Shown piece after piece: positions 51,540-60,122 of a stretch of DNA of 64,000 bases. The stretch comes from Bacteroidota bacterium (lineage in GTDB: Bacteria > Bacteroidota > Ignavibacteria > Kryptoniales > JAKASW01), in the NCBI GenBank assembly GCA_021812985.1, contig JAKAMG010000004.1:1-64000 (forward strand), written 5' to 3'. The first letter of the stretch is position 1. Each line of letters opens with the position of its first letter. Below the pieces are notes generated by a model. That model worked only from the letters and a program-made list of their open reading frames with translations, was not told the origin of the DNA and searched no databases. A program made the position numbers and the translations under genes.

Positions 51540-54367
51540 TACAGGTCGGTCTCCTCATTTCGGCCTTCGTTTTCTTCACACAGTCTCTTCCAAACCTGAT
51601 CCAGATCCGGAACGCGGTCAAGGCAGTCCCGCGCGCGAAGACGGTCTTCGTCACGGATACCACCGTAAGGGTTACGGGCATCGTGACGCTGTCATCAGCG
51701 AGAACCGATTCATCGCTCCAGACATTTATTCAGGACGGTAGCGGCGGAATAAGACTGTATCAGTACAACTACGGCGGCCCTTCCCTATTTGCCGGTGACA
51801 GCATCACAGCGGTGGGGAAGCTGGCGATCTATTACGGCCAGGAAGAAATTGAAAATCCCGCTATCACGCTTCTCCGTCACGGCGTAAACGTCTCTCCCCT
51901 TACGGCGACCGCGAAAGACATATCCAGCGGCAGACTCCACGGCCTCCTCATCACCTGCGAGGGGAAAATCATAAAGAGGATTCGTCACGGGAGCGGTGTA
52001 ACCTACTCCTTCGTGGACCAGCACAACGACACGGCGACGGCGTTCGCCGACTTCAGCCTTGACCCGCAATTTGAATCGACGCTCGCGAAGGTCGGCGAAT
52101 CATACAGCATGACAGGGGTCTCTACTAGGTATTCATATCGCAGGCCCTACACCGATCACGACGACCTCCTCCTGAGATCTTCTGCAGACATGAGGCCGCT
52201 TGAAGGTGGCTTCCTCAGCAGACACATCGGACTGATGGAACTGATCGCCTCCACCGTCCTCGCAGCGATACTTGCCCTGATATTGATGACGTTCGCGCTC
52301 AGGGGAAAGGTGAGGCAGAAAACAAGTTGGCTCGAAAAGCAGTCTCAGGTATTGAAGATATTCTTCGACGCCGTCGCTGAGCTGACAGGCCTGCTCGACA
52401 AGGAAGCGATACTGACGCTGGCACTTAAGAAGGCACTGGAACTCATCGGCACCAGGTGCGTCATATTCGGCGACTCGGTCTCTTCAGAGTTTGGCTTTCT
52501 TCTGATGTCTTTTGAGCTCAAGGATGGACAACTCTCTACTGATACGCGGCAATTTAATAGGGATGCATCGTCTCCGCTGCTTGGCATGCTTTCGGGGCGG
52601 GACGTTATCTGGGAGACCACGGTAGATAAGGTAATCAAAGACGCGAACGCCTCCAGCGAAGACGCGCTGGCACAATTTCTCGAGACACACATAAAAGATC
52701 GAAGCATTACAATCCTTGGGCCTTCTTTGCCAAAGAGAGACTTCCTGGTGGCATTCGATCATGCAGGCCCGATTCCAAGATACCTCCCGCGCACAATTAT
52801 CATGTCTTACGTGCTGCACGCCTACTCGGCGTACAAGTCTGCCGAGCTCTTCGACGTCGTCAGGGAACAGAGCTCTGCGCTCGAAAGGCTTTACAACAAC
52901 TCCGTGTTCGGCCTGATGACCCTCTCCGTCGACGGTACGATCCAGACTGCCAACAGAATAGCCATGCACATGTTTGACGACGAGGACCTCATGGGGAAGA
53001 AGCTGCAGGGCTTCATGGTTCCCCACGACTCCGGCAGGCTCAACGACCTTCTCTCGAGCCTCTCAGCGGTATATAAGGAAAAATTCGTCAGATTCACCGC
53101 GGGTGTGGAAAACGGACAAGGACAGAGGAGGTTCGAATTTGCTATCCAGTCCGATCCCGCCCTTCAGACATATTACACAACAGTGCAGGATACTGGAGAG
53201 CTCGAGTATTACGAAGACTACGCGACCAATGAAAAGAAGATAGAGACTCTAGGAAGACTAGCCTCATCTCTGACGCACGATTTAAACAACATGGTAGGGA
53301 GCATAACCGGGTACGCCTCGCTTCTCAAGAGGAAGCTTCAAAGGGACACGAAGGAGTACCACTATGCAGACATAATAGAGAGTTCATCCCGCCGTACGAT
53401 AGAGCTTATCAGGGAGGTGCTTGGGTTCGCGCAGCTCGACTCAAAGAGCCTCGACGTCGTCGACTTGAATGAATTCGTGTCTGAGGTGACCGCGGATTTC
53501 AGGAAGACGCTCGGCGACAAGTATTCAATCCTCTTCAAGCCATTCGACAGGCCTCTGCATGTCCGCGTCAGCACCACACAGATAAGACAGGTGCTCTTCT
53601 CCGTACTGACGAACGCAGCCGACGCGATGGAAAATGGCGGCACCATTGTATGCACTACCGGTTCCGCGGGGATGCCAGACTCGGCCCCCGCTCACGTGAT
53701 GCCGGGTGAGTTCAACTTTGTTGAAGTGGAGGACCACGGGGTCGGGATGGACGAGACTATCAGGAGGAGGATATTCGAGCCCTTCTTCACCACGAAGAAA
53801 ATCAAGAAGTACACCGGTCTCAGCCTCAGCATGGCATACAACATCCTCAAGCATCATAAGGGCTTCATTAGTGTTGAGTCGGCAGCGGGAGTCGGCACGA
53901 GGATCAAGATGAACTTTCCGAACTTCGTACAAAGAGCGGAACGTCAATACGATTCCGCCGGTGGAAACCGCGTCAACGCCAGAGGAGCAAAAATCCTCGT
54001 TGCCGACGATGAGGAAGGCGTAAGACAGCTTGCATGCGACATACTCACCGATCATGGCTACGTCGTGGTCACGGCCAACGACGGTCTGCAGGCCATCGAA
54101 CGGCTGGACCAGAACCCAGACGTCAAGCTTGTGGTGCTGGACATGCTCATGCCTGGTATGGGGGGAAGAGACGCATGCGTGGAGATCAAGAAAAGACCTG
54201 GCGCTCCGAAGGTACTCATCTGTACCGGCTACAGCGACCTGGCAGACCTCGAATCTATACTTGGAAAGTATGCCGAGGGTCTGATTCAAAAACCCTACGC
54301 CGCGGGTGACATGGTGAGGGCAGTCGACAACCTGATCAGTTCTTCTCTTAATTCCGCCAACCAATAA
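51536..54367 (+). CDS. Membrane hybrid histidine kinase with exported OB-fold-like sensor
   Basis: A 943-residue protein. An N-terminal membrane segment (about 2-18) leads to an exported region. Its first part (about 37-110: VRVTGIVTLSS, TFIQDGSGGIRLYQ, GDSITAVGKLAIYYG, EIENPAITLL) has the strand order of a bacterial OB fold, followed by a second similar beta unit to about 220. A second membrane helix lies at about 232-252. Inside come a GAF-like region (about 265-440), a PAS domain (about 445-555), the HisKA with H581 in SLTHDLNN, the ATPase domain (GVGMDETIRRRIFEPFFTTKK) and a receiver with D869. It is coupled to the preceding regulator by TTGA. Confidence 0.87.
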   Translation: MIQVGLLISAFVFFTQSLPNLIQIRNAVKAVPRAKTVFVTDTTVRVTGIVTLSSARTDSSLQTFIQDGSGGIRLYQYNYGGPSLFAGDSITAVGKLAIYYGQEEIENPAITLLRHGVNVSPLTATAKDISSGRLHGLLITCEGKIIKRIRHGSGVTYSFVDQHNDTATAFADFSLDPQFESTLAKVGESYSMTGVSTRYSYRRPYTDHDDLLLRSSADMRPLEGGFLSRHIGLMELIASTVLAAILALILMTFALRGKVRQKTSWLEKQSQVLKIFFDAVAELTGLLDKEAILTLALKKALELIGTRCVIFGDSVSSEFGFLLMSFELKDGQLSTDTRQFNRDASSPLLGMLSGRDVIWETTVDKVIKDANASSEDALAQFLETHIKDRSITILGPSLPKRDFLVAFDHAGPIPRYLPRTIIMSYVLHAYSAYKSAELFDVVREQSSALERLYNNSVFGLMTLSVDGTIQTANRIAMHMFDDEDLMGKKLQGFMVPHDSGRLNDLLSSLSAVYKEKFVRFTAGVENGQGQRRFEFAIQSDPALQTYYTTVQDTGELEYYEDYATNEKKIETLGRLASSLTHDLNNMVGSITGYASLLKRKLQRDTKEYHYADIIESSSRRTIELIREVLGFAQLDSKSLDVVDLNEFVSEVTADFRKTLGDKYSILFKPFDRPLHVRVSTTQIRQVLFSVLTNAADAMENGGTIVCTTGSAGMPDSAPAHVMPGEFNFVEVEDHGVGMDETIRRRIFEPFFTTKKIKKYTGLSLSMAYNILKHHKGFISVESAAGVGTRIKMNFPNFVQRAERQYDSAGGNRVNARGAKILVADDEEGVRQLACDILTDHGYVVVTANDGLQAIERLDQNPDVKLVVLDMLMPGMGGRDACVEIKKRPGAPKVLICTGYSDLADLESILGKYAEGLIQKPYAAGDMVRAVDNLISSSLNSANQ

Positions 54368-54424
54368 ATTCCATGCTTACAGGTCACAAGGCCAATCAAA
54401 CTATCGGCACAACCGCCAAAAAAC

Positions 54425-54447
54425 CGCTTAAAGCAAATTATTAAGCG
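54425..54447. terminator. Possible hairpin after the hybrid kinase
   Basis: CGCTTAA-AGCAAATTA-TTAAGCG is a perfect 7-bp inverted repeat 58 nt after the kinase stop. The following AAATTTTAG is only a poor T-tract, so termination is uncertain and an operator role is possible. Confidence 0.4.
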
Positions 54448-54500
54448 CCAAATTTTAGCTTATTTTGAGTGTCGCAAAACACCAAACAAACTTTGTGTTG

Positions 54501-54531
54501 AAGTCAATTCTTAAGCTTAATTTCTTGACTT
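54501..54531. promoter_or_regulatory. Extended palindrome overlapping a putative nrdJ -35 element
   Basis: AAGTCAA (54501-54507) and TTGACTT (54525-54531) flank the perfect palindrome TTAAGCTTAA (54511-54520). The halves match apart from one extra base on the right. The right arm contains TTGACT, the presumed -35 box. This is the geometry of a repressor site. The sequence does not fit the NrdR box consensus. Confidence 0.5.
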
Positions 54532-54716
54532 TCCCTGAGGTTGAGGATAATTTGCAAACCGACTCTTCGCCGGGTGGAGGGCGAGAGGGAGAACATCATA
54601 GTTGAAGCAGATCGAGCAACCGAGCCGACGTCTTTGCCGCCGCAGCGCGAGCAGGTTCCCACAACCGGCCCCCGGCAGGGACTTAAGGTTCTTCAAGATA
54701 CAAGGGAGGAGTCCTG

Positions 54717-57446
54717 ATGGGTTATACTGATACGTTCGTCTCAGAAGACACCAAGGCACAGTCCAAATGGGGCGGCCTGACAGTGCGCAGGCTATACACG
54801 AGGAAGGGGATCCACCCCTTCGACGAGATCACGTGGGAGAAGCGGGCCGCGACGATCTCCAACGAAAAAGGGGAAATAATATTCCAGCAGAAGGACGTCG
54901 AAGTCCCAGACTTCTGGAGCATGACCGCGACGAACGTCGTTGTGTCGAAATACTTTCACGGTCAGCTTGGCACCCCCGACAGAGAGTCGAGCGTAAAACA
55001 ACTTGTCGACCGGGTTGCCCGCACTTTCACTAAGTGGGGCATCAAGGGAGGATATTTCGCCTCCAGCGAGGACGCGTCGGCATTTTATGACGAATTGGTG
55101 TTCCTCCTTGCAAACCAGTACGTTGCCTTCAACAGCCCCGTTTGGTTCAACGTCGGCATCGAGGACAAGCCACAGTGCTCCGCCTGCTTCATCAACTCCG
55201 TCAAGGACACGATGGAATCGATCCTCGACCTGGCGAAGACCGAGGGAATGCTGTTCAAGTGGGGAAGCGGTACAGGGACTAACTTCTCTAGCCTCCGCTC
55301 CTCGAAGGAGAAATTATCAGGTGGTGGTACAGCTTCTGGTCCCGTGTCATTCCTCCGCGGTTTCGATTCGTTCGCCGGAGTGATCAAATCCGGTGGCAAG
55401 ACGCGCCGCGCCGCGAAGATGGTTATACTGAACGCCGACCATCCCGACATCAGGGAGTTTATCAGAAGCAAGTCAGACGAAGAAAAGAAGGCTTGGGCAT
55501 TGATCGACGCTGGCTACGACCCCGGTTTCAATGTTCCGGGCGGAGCTTACGACTCGGTCCAGTTCCAGAACGCGAACCACAGCGTCAGGGCGACCGACGA
55601 CTTCATGCGCGCCGTGCTGGAAGACAAGGATTGGGCCACGAAGAACGTGAGAGACGGGAAGTCGGCCGAGACCTACCGGGCACGAGAAATCATGCACGAT
55701 ATAGCGGAGTCAGCCTGGATAAGCGGTGACCCCGGAATGCAGTTCCACACGACCATCAACAGCTGGCACACGTCTCCGAACACCGCTCAGATAAACGCCT
55801 CCAACCCGTGCAGCGAGTACATGTTCCTCGACGACAGCGCATGCAACCTCGCTTCCCTGAACCTCATGAAGTATAGGAAGGAGGACGGATCGTTCGACGT
55901 CGAAGGCTTCCGTCATACGGTGGAAGTCACGATAACGGCGCAGGAGATAATCGTCGGAAATGCGAGCTATCCGACCAAATCGATAGAGAAGAACAGTTTC
56001 GCCTTCAGACCGCTCGGCATCGGATACGCCAACCTCGGCGCTCTCCTGATGTCGCTCGGCCATCCCTATGACAGCGAAACCGGAAGAGCGTACGCCGGCG
56101 CAATAACCGCCCTCATGACCGGTGAAGGCTACAGGCAGAGCGCGCTCGTCGCAAAGACCATCGGCCCGTTCGACGGATACGAGATCAACAGGGAGCCGAT
56201 GCTCGGCGTCATCAGGAAGCACAGGGCGCATGTCGACAAGATAGCCACGGAGGCTGTTCCCGAGGATCTCGTCGAATCGGCAAAGACCGTTTGGGACGAC
56301 GCGCTCACAATCGGCAAGGAGTACGGCTACCGCAATTCACAGATTTCAGTCCTCGCGCCCACCGGAACGATCGGGTTCATGATGGACTGCGATACCACCG
56401 GCGTGGAGCCGGACATCGCCCTCGTCAAGTATAAGAAGCTCGTCGGCGGCGGCTACATGAAGATCGTGAATAACACAGTCCCCCTCGCTCTGACAACCCT
56501 CGGCTATTCCAACGAACAGGCGGACGAAATCATAAAGTACATCGATCAGACCGGGACCATCGAAGGCGCTCCCCATCTCAAGGAGAAACACCTCGGAGTG
56601 TTCGACTGCGCGTTCAAGCCGGTCGAGGGATCGCGTTCTATCCATTACATGGGACACATCAAGATGATGGCGGCCGTCCAGCCCTTCCTCTCCGGCGCCA
56701 TTTCCAAGACTGTCAACCTCCCGACCGAAGCGACAATCGAGGACATCGAGCAGGCTTACATCGAGGCCTGGAAGCTCGGCCTTAAAGCCATCGCCGTTTA
56801 CCGCGACGGCTCCAAGAGGACACAACCTCTGAGCACCAAGAAGGACGAAGGGACCAAGAGCGAAAAGACCGCCTCTGCGACACGCGTGAGCCGGCGAAGG
56901 CTACCTGACGAGCGGAACGCCGTGACGCACAAGTTCAGCATCAGCGGCCACGAGGGATACATCACCGTCGGCCTCTACGAGGATGGCACACCAGGCGAAA
57001 TCTTCATAACCATGTCAAAGGAAGGATCGACGATAAGCGGGTTGATGGACGGCTTCGCGACGGGAATCTCCCTCGCCCTGCAGTACGGAGTGCCGCTGAA
57101 GGTTCTCGTCGACAAATTCAGCCATATGCGGTTCGAGCCCTCCGGCTTCACCAACAGCAAGGAAGTGCCGATAGCGAAGTCGGTTCTCGACTATATCTTC
57201 AGGTGGATGGGATTGAAGTTCCTCCCCCGCGGCGAGCAGCCGGCGTCGGTCGTGGTAGACTCGATCGTGGCGGAATCCAAGCCTGAAGTGAAGAGCGAAT
57301 TCAACATAAGCCTGGAACAAACCGAGAAGAAGGTGTTCCAAGAGCAGGCGGACGCACCCCCCTGCCACGAGTGCGGGTCCATCATGATAAGAAGCGGCTC
57401 GTGCTACAAGTGCCTGAACTGCGGATCGACGAGCGGATGCTCCTGA
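54717..57446 (+). CDS. nrdJ: Adenosylcobalamin-dependent (class II) ribonucleotide reductase
   Basis: A 909-residue vitamin B12-dependent reductase making dNTPs without oxygen need. Family segments are FNSPVWFNVG near 137-146, KWGSGTGTNFSSLRSS near 182-195, NPCSEYMFLDDSACNLASLNL near 363-383 (read in parts) and APTGTIGFMMDCDTTG near 545-560. It closes with a TSCPD domain (about 735-850) and the C-terminal zinc-ribbon cysteines CHECG, CYKCLNCG, GCS. There is no N-terminal ATP-cone, so dATP inhibition of that type should be missing. GGGAGGAG lies 6-7 nt before the ATG. Confidence 0.95.
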   Translation: MGYTDTFVSEDTKAQSKWGGLTVRRLYTRKGIHPFDEITWEKRAATISNEKGEIIFQQKDVEVPDFWSMTATNVVVSKYFHGQLGTPDRESSVKQLVDRVARTFTKWGIKGGYFASSEDASAFYDELVFLLANQYVAFNSPVWFNVGIEDKPQCSACFINSVKDTMESILDLAKTEGMLFKWGSGTGTNFSSLRSSKEKLSGGGTASGPVSFLRGFDSFAGVIKSGGKTRRAAKMVILNADHPDIREFIRSKSDEEKKAWALIDAGYDPGFNVPGGAYDSVQFQNANHSVRATDDFMRAVLEDKDWATKNVRDGKSAETYRAREIMHDIAESAWISGDPGMQFHTTINSWHTSPNTAQINASNPCSEYMFLDDSACNLASLNLMKYRKEDGSFDVEGFRHTVEVTITAQEIIVGNASYPTKSIEKNSFAFRPLGIGYANLGALLMSLGHPYDSETGRAYAGAITALMTGEGYRQSALVAKTIGPFDGYEINREPMLGVIRKHRAHVDKIATEAVPEDLVESAKTVWDDALTIGKEYGYRNSQISVLAPTGTIGFMMDCDTTGVEPDIALVKYKKLVGGGYMKIVNNTVPLALTTLGYSNEQADEIIKYIDQTGTIEGAPHLKEKHLGVFDCAFKPVEGSRSIHYMGHIKMMAAVQPFLSGAISKTVNLPTEATIEDIEQAYIEAWKLGLKAIAVYRDGSKRTQPLSTKKDEGTKSEKTASATRVSRRRLPDERNAVTHKFSISGHEGYITVGLYEDGTPGEIFITMSKEGSTISGLMDGFATGISLALQYGVPLKVLVDKFSHMRFEPSGFTNSKEVPIAKSVLDYIFRWMGLKFLPRGEQPASVVVDSIVAESKPEVKSEFNISLEQTEKKVFQEQADAPPCHECGSIMIRSGSCYKCLNCGSTSGCS

Positions 57447-57467
57447 TTCGAGGGCTTTTCTAACACA

Positions 57468-57501
57468 AAGCCGTTCGGGTTCTGCCCGGACGGCTTTTTT
57501 T
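57468..57501 (+). terminator. Intrinsic terminator after nrdJ
   Basis: AAGCCGTTCGGG pairs with CCCGGACGGCTT (one G-T pair) around the loop TTCTG, followed by a run of T. It lies 22 nt after the nrdJ stop. Confidence 0.92.
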
Positions 57502-57533
57502 ATTATCTGAGCAGAAGTAAACTTGGAGCGAAA

Positions 57534-58094
57534 ATGTATTTCGCATATCTCATCGCATTTCTTATGCTATTCGGTAATACGCAGAATCACGCGGGCAAGT
57601 CGCCGTGCACGCAAGTGAAGATTGTGAATCGCCTGGTGACGTGGGGGTACAAGAAGGTCAGCCGGCCGCGAAAGATCGAAGCGATTATAATTCATTCTTC
57701 GTACAACGCGCTGACGCCCGACTCGTTCAGCGTTGCCGAAATTCTTCGCGAGTACCGAGGGATCGATGTAAGTCCGCATTACATAATCGACAGGAGCGGA
57801 ACGATATTCAGGCTCGTTCCCGAAAGGGACATCGCCTATCACGCCGGTAAAAGCAGACTCCCCGACGGGACGACAAACGTCAACGCTGTTTCAATCGGAA
57901 TAGAAATCGTAAACACGATCCGTGATACTCCGACCGATGCACAGTACGAATCCCTCGTCTCACTTGTGAAATGCTTGAAGGAAAGGTATGCTATAAAATA
58001 CGTGCTGGGCCACAGCGACATCGCCCCCGGAAGAAAAACGGATCCGTGGAATTTCGACTGGAAAAGGTTCCAAGCGATGATCGAAGAGAAGTGA
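57534..58094 (+). CDS. N-acetylmuramoyl-L-alanine amidase (Amidase_2)
   Basis: A 186-residue exported amidase of the PGRP/T7-lysozyme type. A hydrophobic N-terminus (YFAYLIAFLMLFG) is a likely signal. Zinc ligands are H54 (IIIHSSYNA), H160 (LGHSDIAPGRKTDP) and D170, with HYIIDRSGTIFRLV and YHAGKS between them. It cuts the amide between MurNAc and the stem peptide, in recycling or cell separation. It follows the nrdJ terminator and so is transcribed separately. Confidence 0.9.
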   Translation: MYFAYLIAFLMLFGNTQNHAGKSPCTQVKIVNRLVTWGYKKVSRPRKIEAIIIHSSYNALTPDSFSVAEILREYRGIDVSPHYIIDRSGTIFRLVPERDIAYHAGKSRLPDGTTNVNAVSIGIEIVNTIRDTPTDAQYESLVSLVKCLKERYAIKYVLGHSDIAPGRKTDPWNFDWKRFQAMIEEK

Positions 58095-58234
58095 CGGATT
58101 ATTTGGGATTGGACGGTTGAATTGATCGGGAAAAGCGCGCCATCATCTGTTACCGAATTATCACCTTCAGACAGCGAGAAGTCCTGAAGACTCACCGTCC
58201 TCAGGACTTCCAAATCAATGAGCTTGACAATCGG

Positions 58235-58771
58235 CTATTTAACTACAATCATTCGCCTGACCTGCACGAAGTCTCCCGCACTCAAACGTTAAATATAAAC
58301 GCCGCTCGAGACGTTGCCCGCGTCCCACGACACAGAATGGTATCCTGCATCCATATCTTCATCAGCAAGCCTTGAGATTTCTCTGCCGAGCATATCATAC
58401 ACCACGAGTCTTACATGCGCCGGCTTCGACAAACCGAACCAGATCTGTGTCGAAGGATTGAATGGATTGGGATAATTCTGATAGAGCGAGTTACTCACTG
58501 GAGCCATTGTTACGACGGCAGCGCTGCCGGGATCAGTTGAAACGTCGGGTTCAATGGATCCATAATGAACCGTCTTTCTTGCAGAAACATTTTCACCCGT
58601 GCCATTGTCATGTACGTCGCAACGCAAAGATGTCTTCAGTCTCAGTTTCTTAAATCTTATTTCACAAAGACAATAAGCCCTCGCTGGAACAATTGTCCTT
58701 AGTAATGATTCTCCTTGCCGGTGGAATATAAAAGGGGATTGCCCGCGAGGGCGCTTTTATCTAAAAATCAT
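58235..58771 (-). pseudogene. Decayed gene for a secreted protein with C-terminal sorting domain
   Basis: The 3' part encodes a sorting domain typical of type IX-secreted FCB proteins (LYQNYPNPFNPSTQIWFGLS, then VYDMLGREISRL). It is cut by an in-frame TAA after NVSSGVYI (58289); beyond it the frame continues with the expected ending RLSAGDFVQVRRMIVVK to a TAG at 58235. At the 5' side a perfect Shine-Dalgarno (AAAGGAGGTGA, complement of 58778-58788) and ATG (58771) lead only into four codons and a stop. I read this as a gene that lost its middle and then its end. The body is missing, so the original function is unknown. Confidence 0.7.
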
Positions 58772-58807
58772 GATGTCTCACCTCCTTTCATTCAATTGTC
58801 AATCGTT

Positions 58808-60106
58808 TCAATCATTAAACGTGAATTGTGTTTCCGTTTTAGAATCGACATCGATCATCCACAAGACGCCATTTGCCAGCGTCCAATCTTTGGCGGAATA
58901 ACGTGTATAAATAATTTCCTTTCCGTCGGGTGACCAGCTGAAGTCAACATCTGCGTAATGAGTCGTCAATTGTCTCTGGTTGCTACCGCTCGAATCCATT
59001 AACCACAAGTTACCATCTGACCAAAAGGCGATCTTTTTTCCATCCGGCGAATAAATTAAATTGCGGTTATCGCTTCCTACTCCCAATAGCGTATCCACAA
59101 TTTCACCCCGCGCGATGTCGTAGAGTATAAACCGAGTTCCTGCGGTTATCGAGCTAATGCCGATGATCCCGACGAGAATATTTCCATTGGGAGACCAGCT
59201 TGGAAAGCTGCCTCCAAATAGTGCTCGCTTTGAGCTGCCATCAATCTTCATACGCCATATTCCGGCAGGGCCACTTGCGTCAGGGAGAGACCGATCATAT
59301 GCTATCCACTTTCCATCTGGACTCCATGCAGGGAAGAATCCTCCAGATGTTGTCAGCTGAACCAGCGTTCCAGTATCGAATCCGTTGCCTGTAAATCTCA
59401 TTTTGCATATCTGACCTGTCGATACGAAAGCGATCCACTGTCCATCAGGCGACCATGCAGGATACTCTAACGTGCTCGGGAAGATTCTCCTCATGTTTGT
59501 CCCGTCAGAATTGATCAGCCAAAAGCCTGTTTCGTTATCTTTGAACTCTTGCTCCGGATAACATGGACTTATGTAATTAATCTGCGTCAATGGAGCATGA
59601 TTGATCCCTATAATTTTTTCACTTGGATGCCATATCGGGCTGTTGTATGGGGATCCGGGTACAACACCCAAGTCGAATCCGTCGCAGTTGCCGTAGTCAG
59701 TCCAATAGTCGTAAATCCTGAATGAGAGTCGACTTACGCTTCGATCAAAGTTGATTCCTACCACCATAGTATCCTGTACGTTCAACGTAGTATCTATCCG
59801 AACTGCGAGGCTTGGGATCGATACGTCGATTCGATGACTCCCGGCTGACAATGCCGGAATGATTCGAAATGCGAGTCCAATCGAAGTGCCTGCCGTTACC
59901 GATCTTTCGTCGAGGATTTGATTATCTACCTCGACAACAACGCTATCACCCTGAAAACCGTTTTGCAGATCGATTGCGAACGCAGCGTATTCCGGCTTGG
60001 AATTGTCTATCGACTGGGTGGGATGCTGGCAGCCGCAGATTGAGAATATCTGCGAAGAGATGGCAGCAACAGTTGCTATGAAGAAGAGGAATAATCTCTT
60101 GCGCAT
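58808..60106 (-). CDS. TolB-like beta-propeller lipoprotein (paralog A)
   Basis: A 432-residue lipoprotein with lipobox ICGC (C26). After a PEGA-like beta domain (about 35-130: AFAIDLQNGFQGDSVVVEVDN) come WD40-like/PD40 repeats of the type 'PAWSPDGKWIAY' (WSPDGQWIAF, WSPDGKWIAY, YSPDGKKIAF, WSPDGKEIIY). Such propellers bind proteins in the periplasm or at the outer membrane. ATG 60106 gives the signal sequence. It sits 16 nt after paralog B on the same strand. No enzyme motif is present. Confidence 0.85.
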   Translation of the reverse strand: MRKRLFLFFIATVAAISSQIFSICGCQHPTQSIDNSKPEYAAFAIDLQNGFQGDSVVVEVDNQILDERSVTAGTSIGLAFRIIPALSAGSHRIDVSIPSLAVRIDTTLNVQDTMVVGINFDRSVSRLSFRIYDYWTDYGNCDGFDLGVVPGSPYNSPIWHPSEKIIGINHAPLTQINYISPCYPEQEFKDNETGFWLINSDGTNMRRIFPSTLEYPAWSPDGQWIAFVSTGQICKMRFTGNGFDTGTLVQLTTSGGFFPAWSPDGKWIAYDRSLPDASGPAGIWRMKIDGSSKRALFGGSFPSWSPNGNILVGIIGISSITAGTRFILYDIARGEIVDTLLGVGSDNRNLIYSPDGKKIAFWSDGNLWLMDSSGSNQRQLTTHYADVDFSWSPDGKEIIYTRYSAKDWTLANGVLWMIDVDSKTETQFTFND

Positions 60107-60122
60107 GTAGAATCGCTTCCTT

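Larger units (their letters stand above)
54368..54716. other. 349-nt leader/promoter region of nrdJ
   Basis: No gene. The left half is AT-rich and holds three inverted repeats in a row (54425-54447, 54478-54499 and 54501-54531). TTGACT at 54525 and GATAAT at 54546 (15-nt spacer) could be promoter elements. The right half, about 165 nt, is GC-richer and would be a long untranslated leader of nrdJ. I looked for a cobalamin riboswitch there and could not support one. Confidence 0.5.

Noticed and set aside
54620-54655. Possible cobalamin riboswitch B12 box in the nrdJ leader
   Set aside because: Only the outer bases match; the core AGACC is not kept and the upstream AGGGAA…GGTG elements are absent or scrambled.
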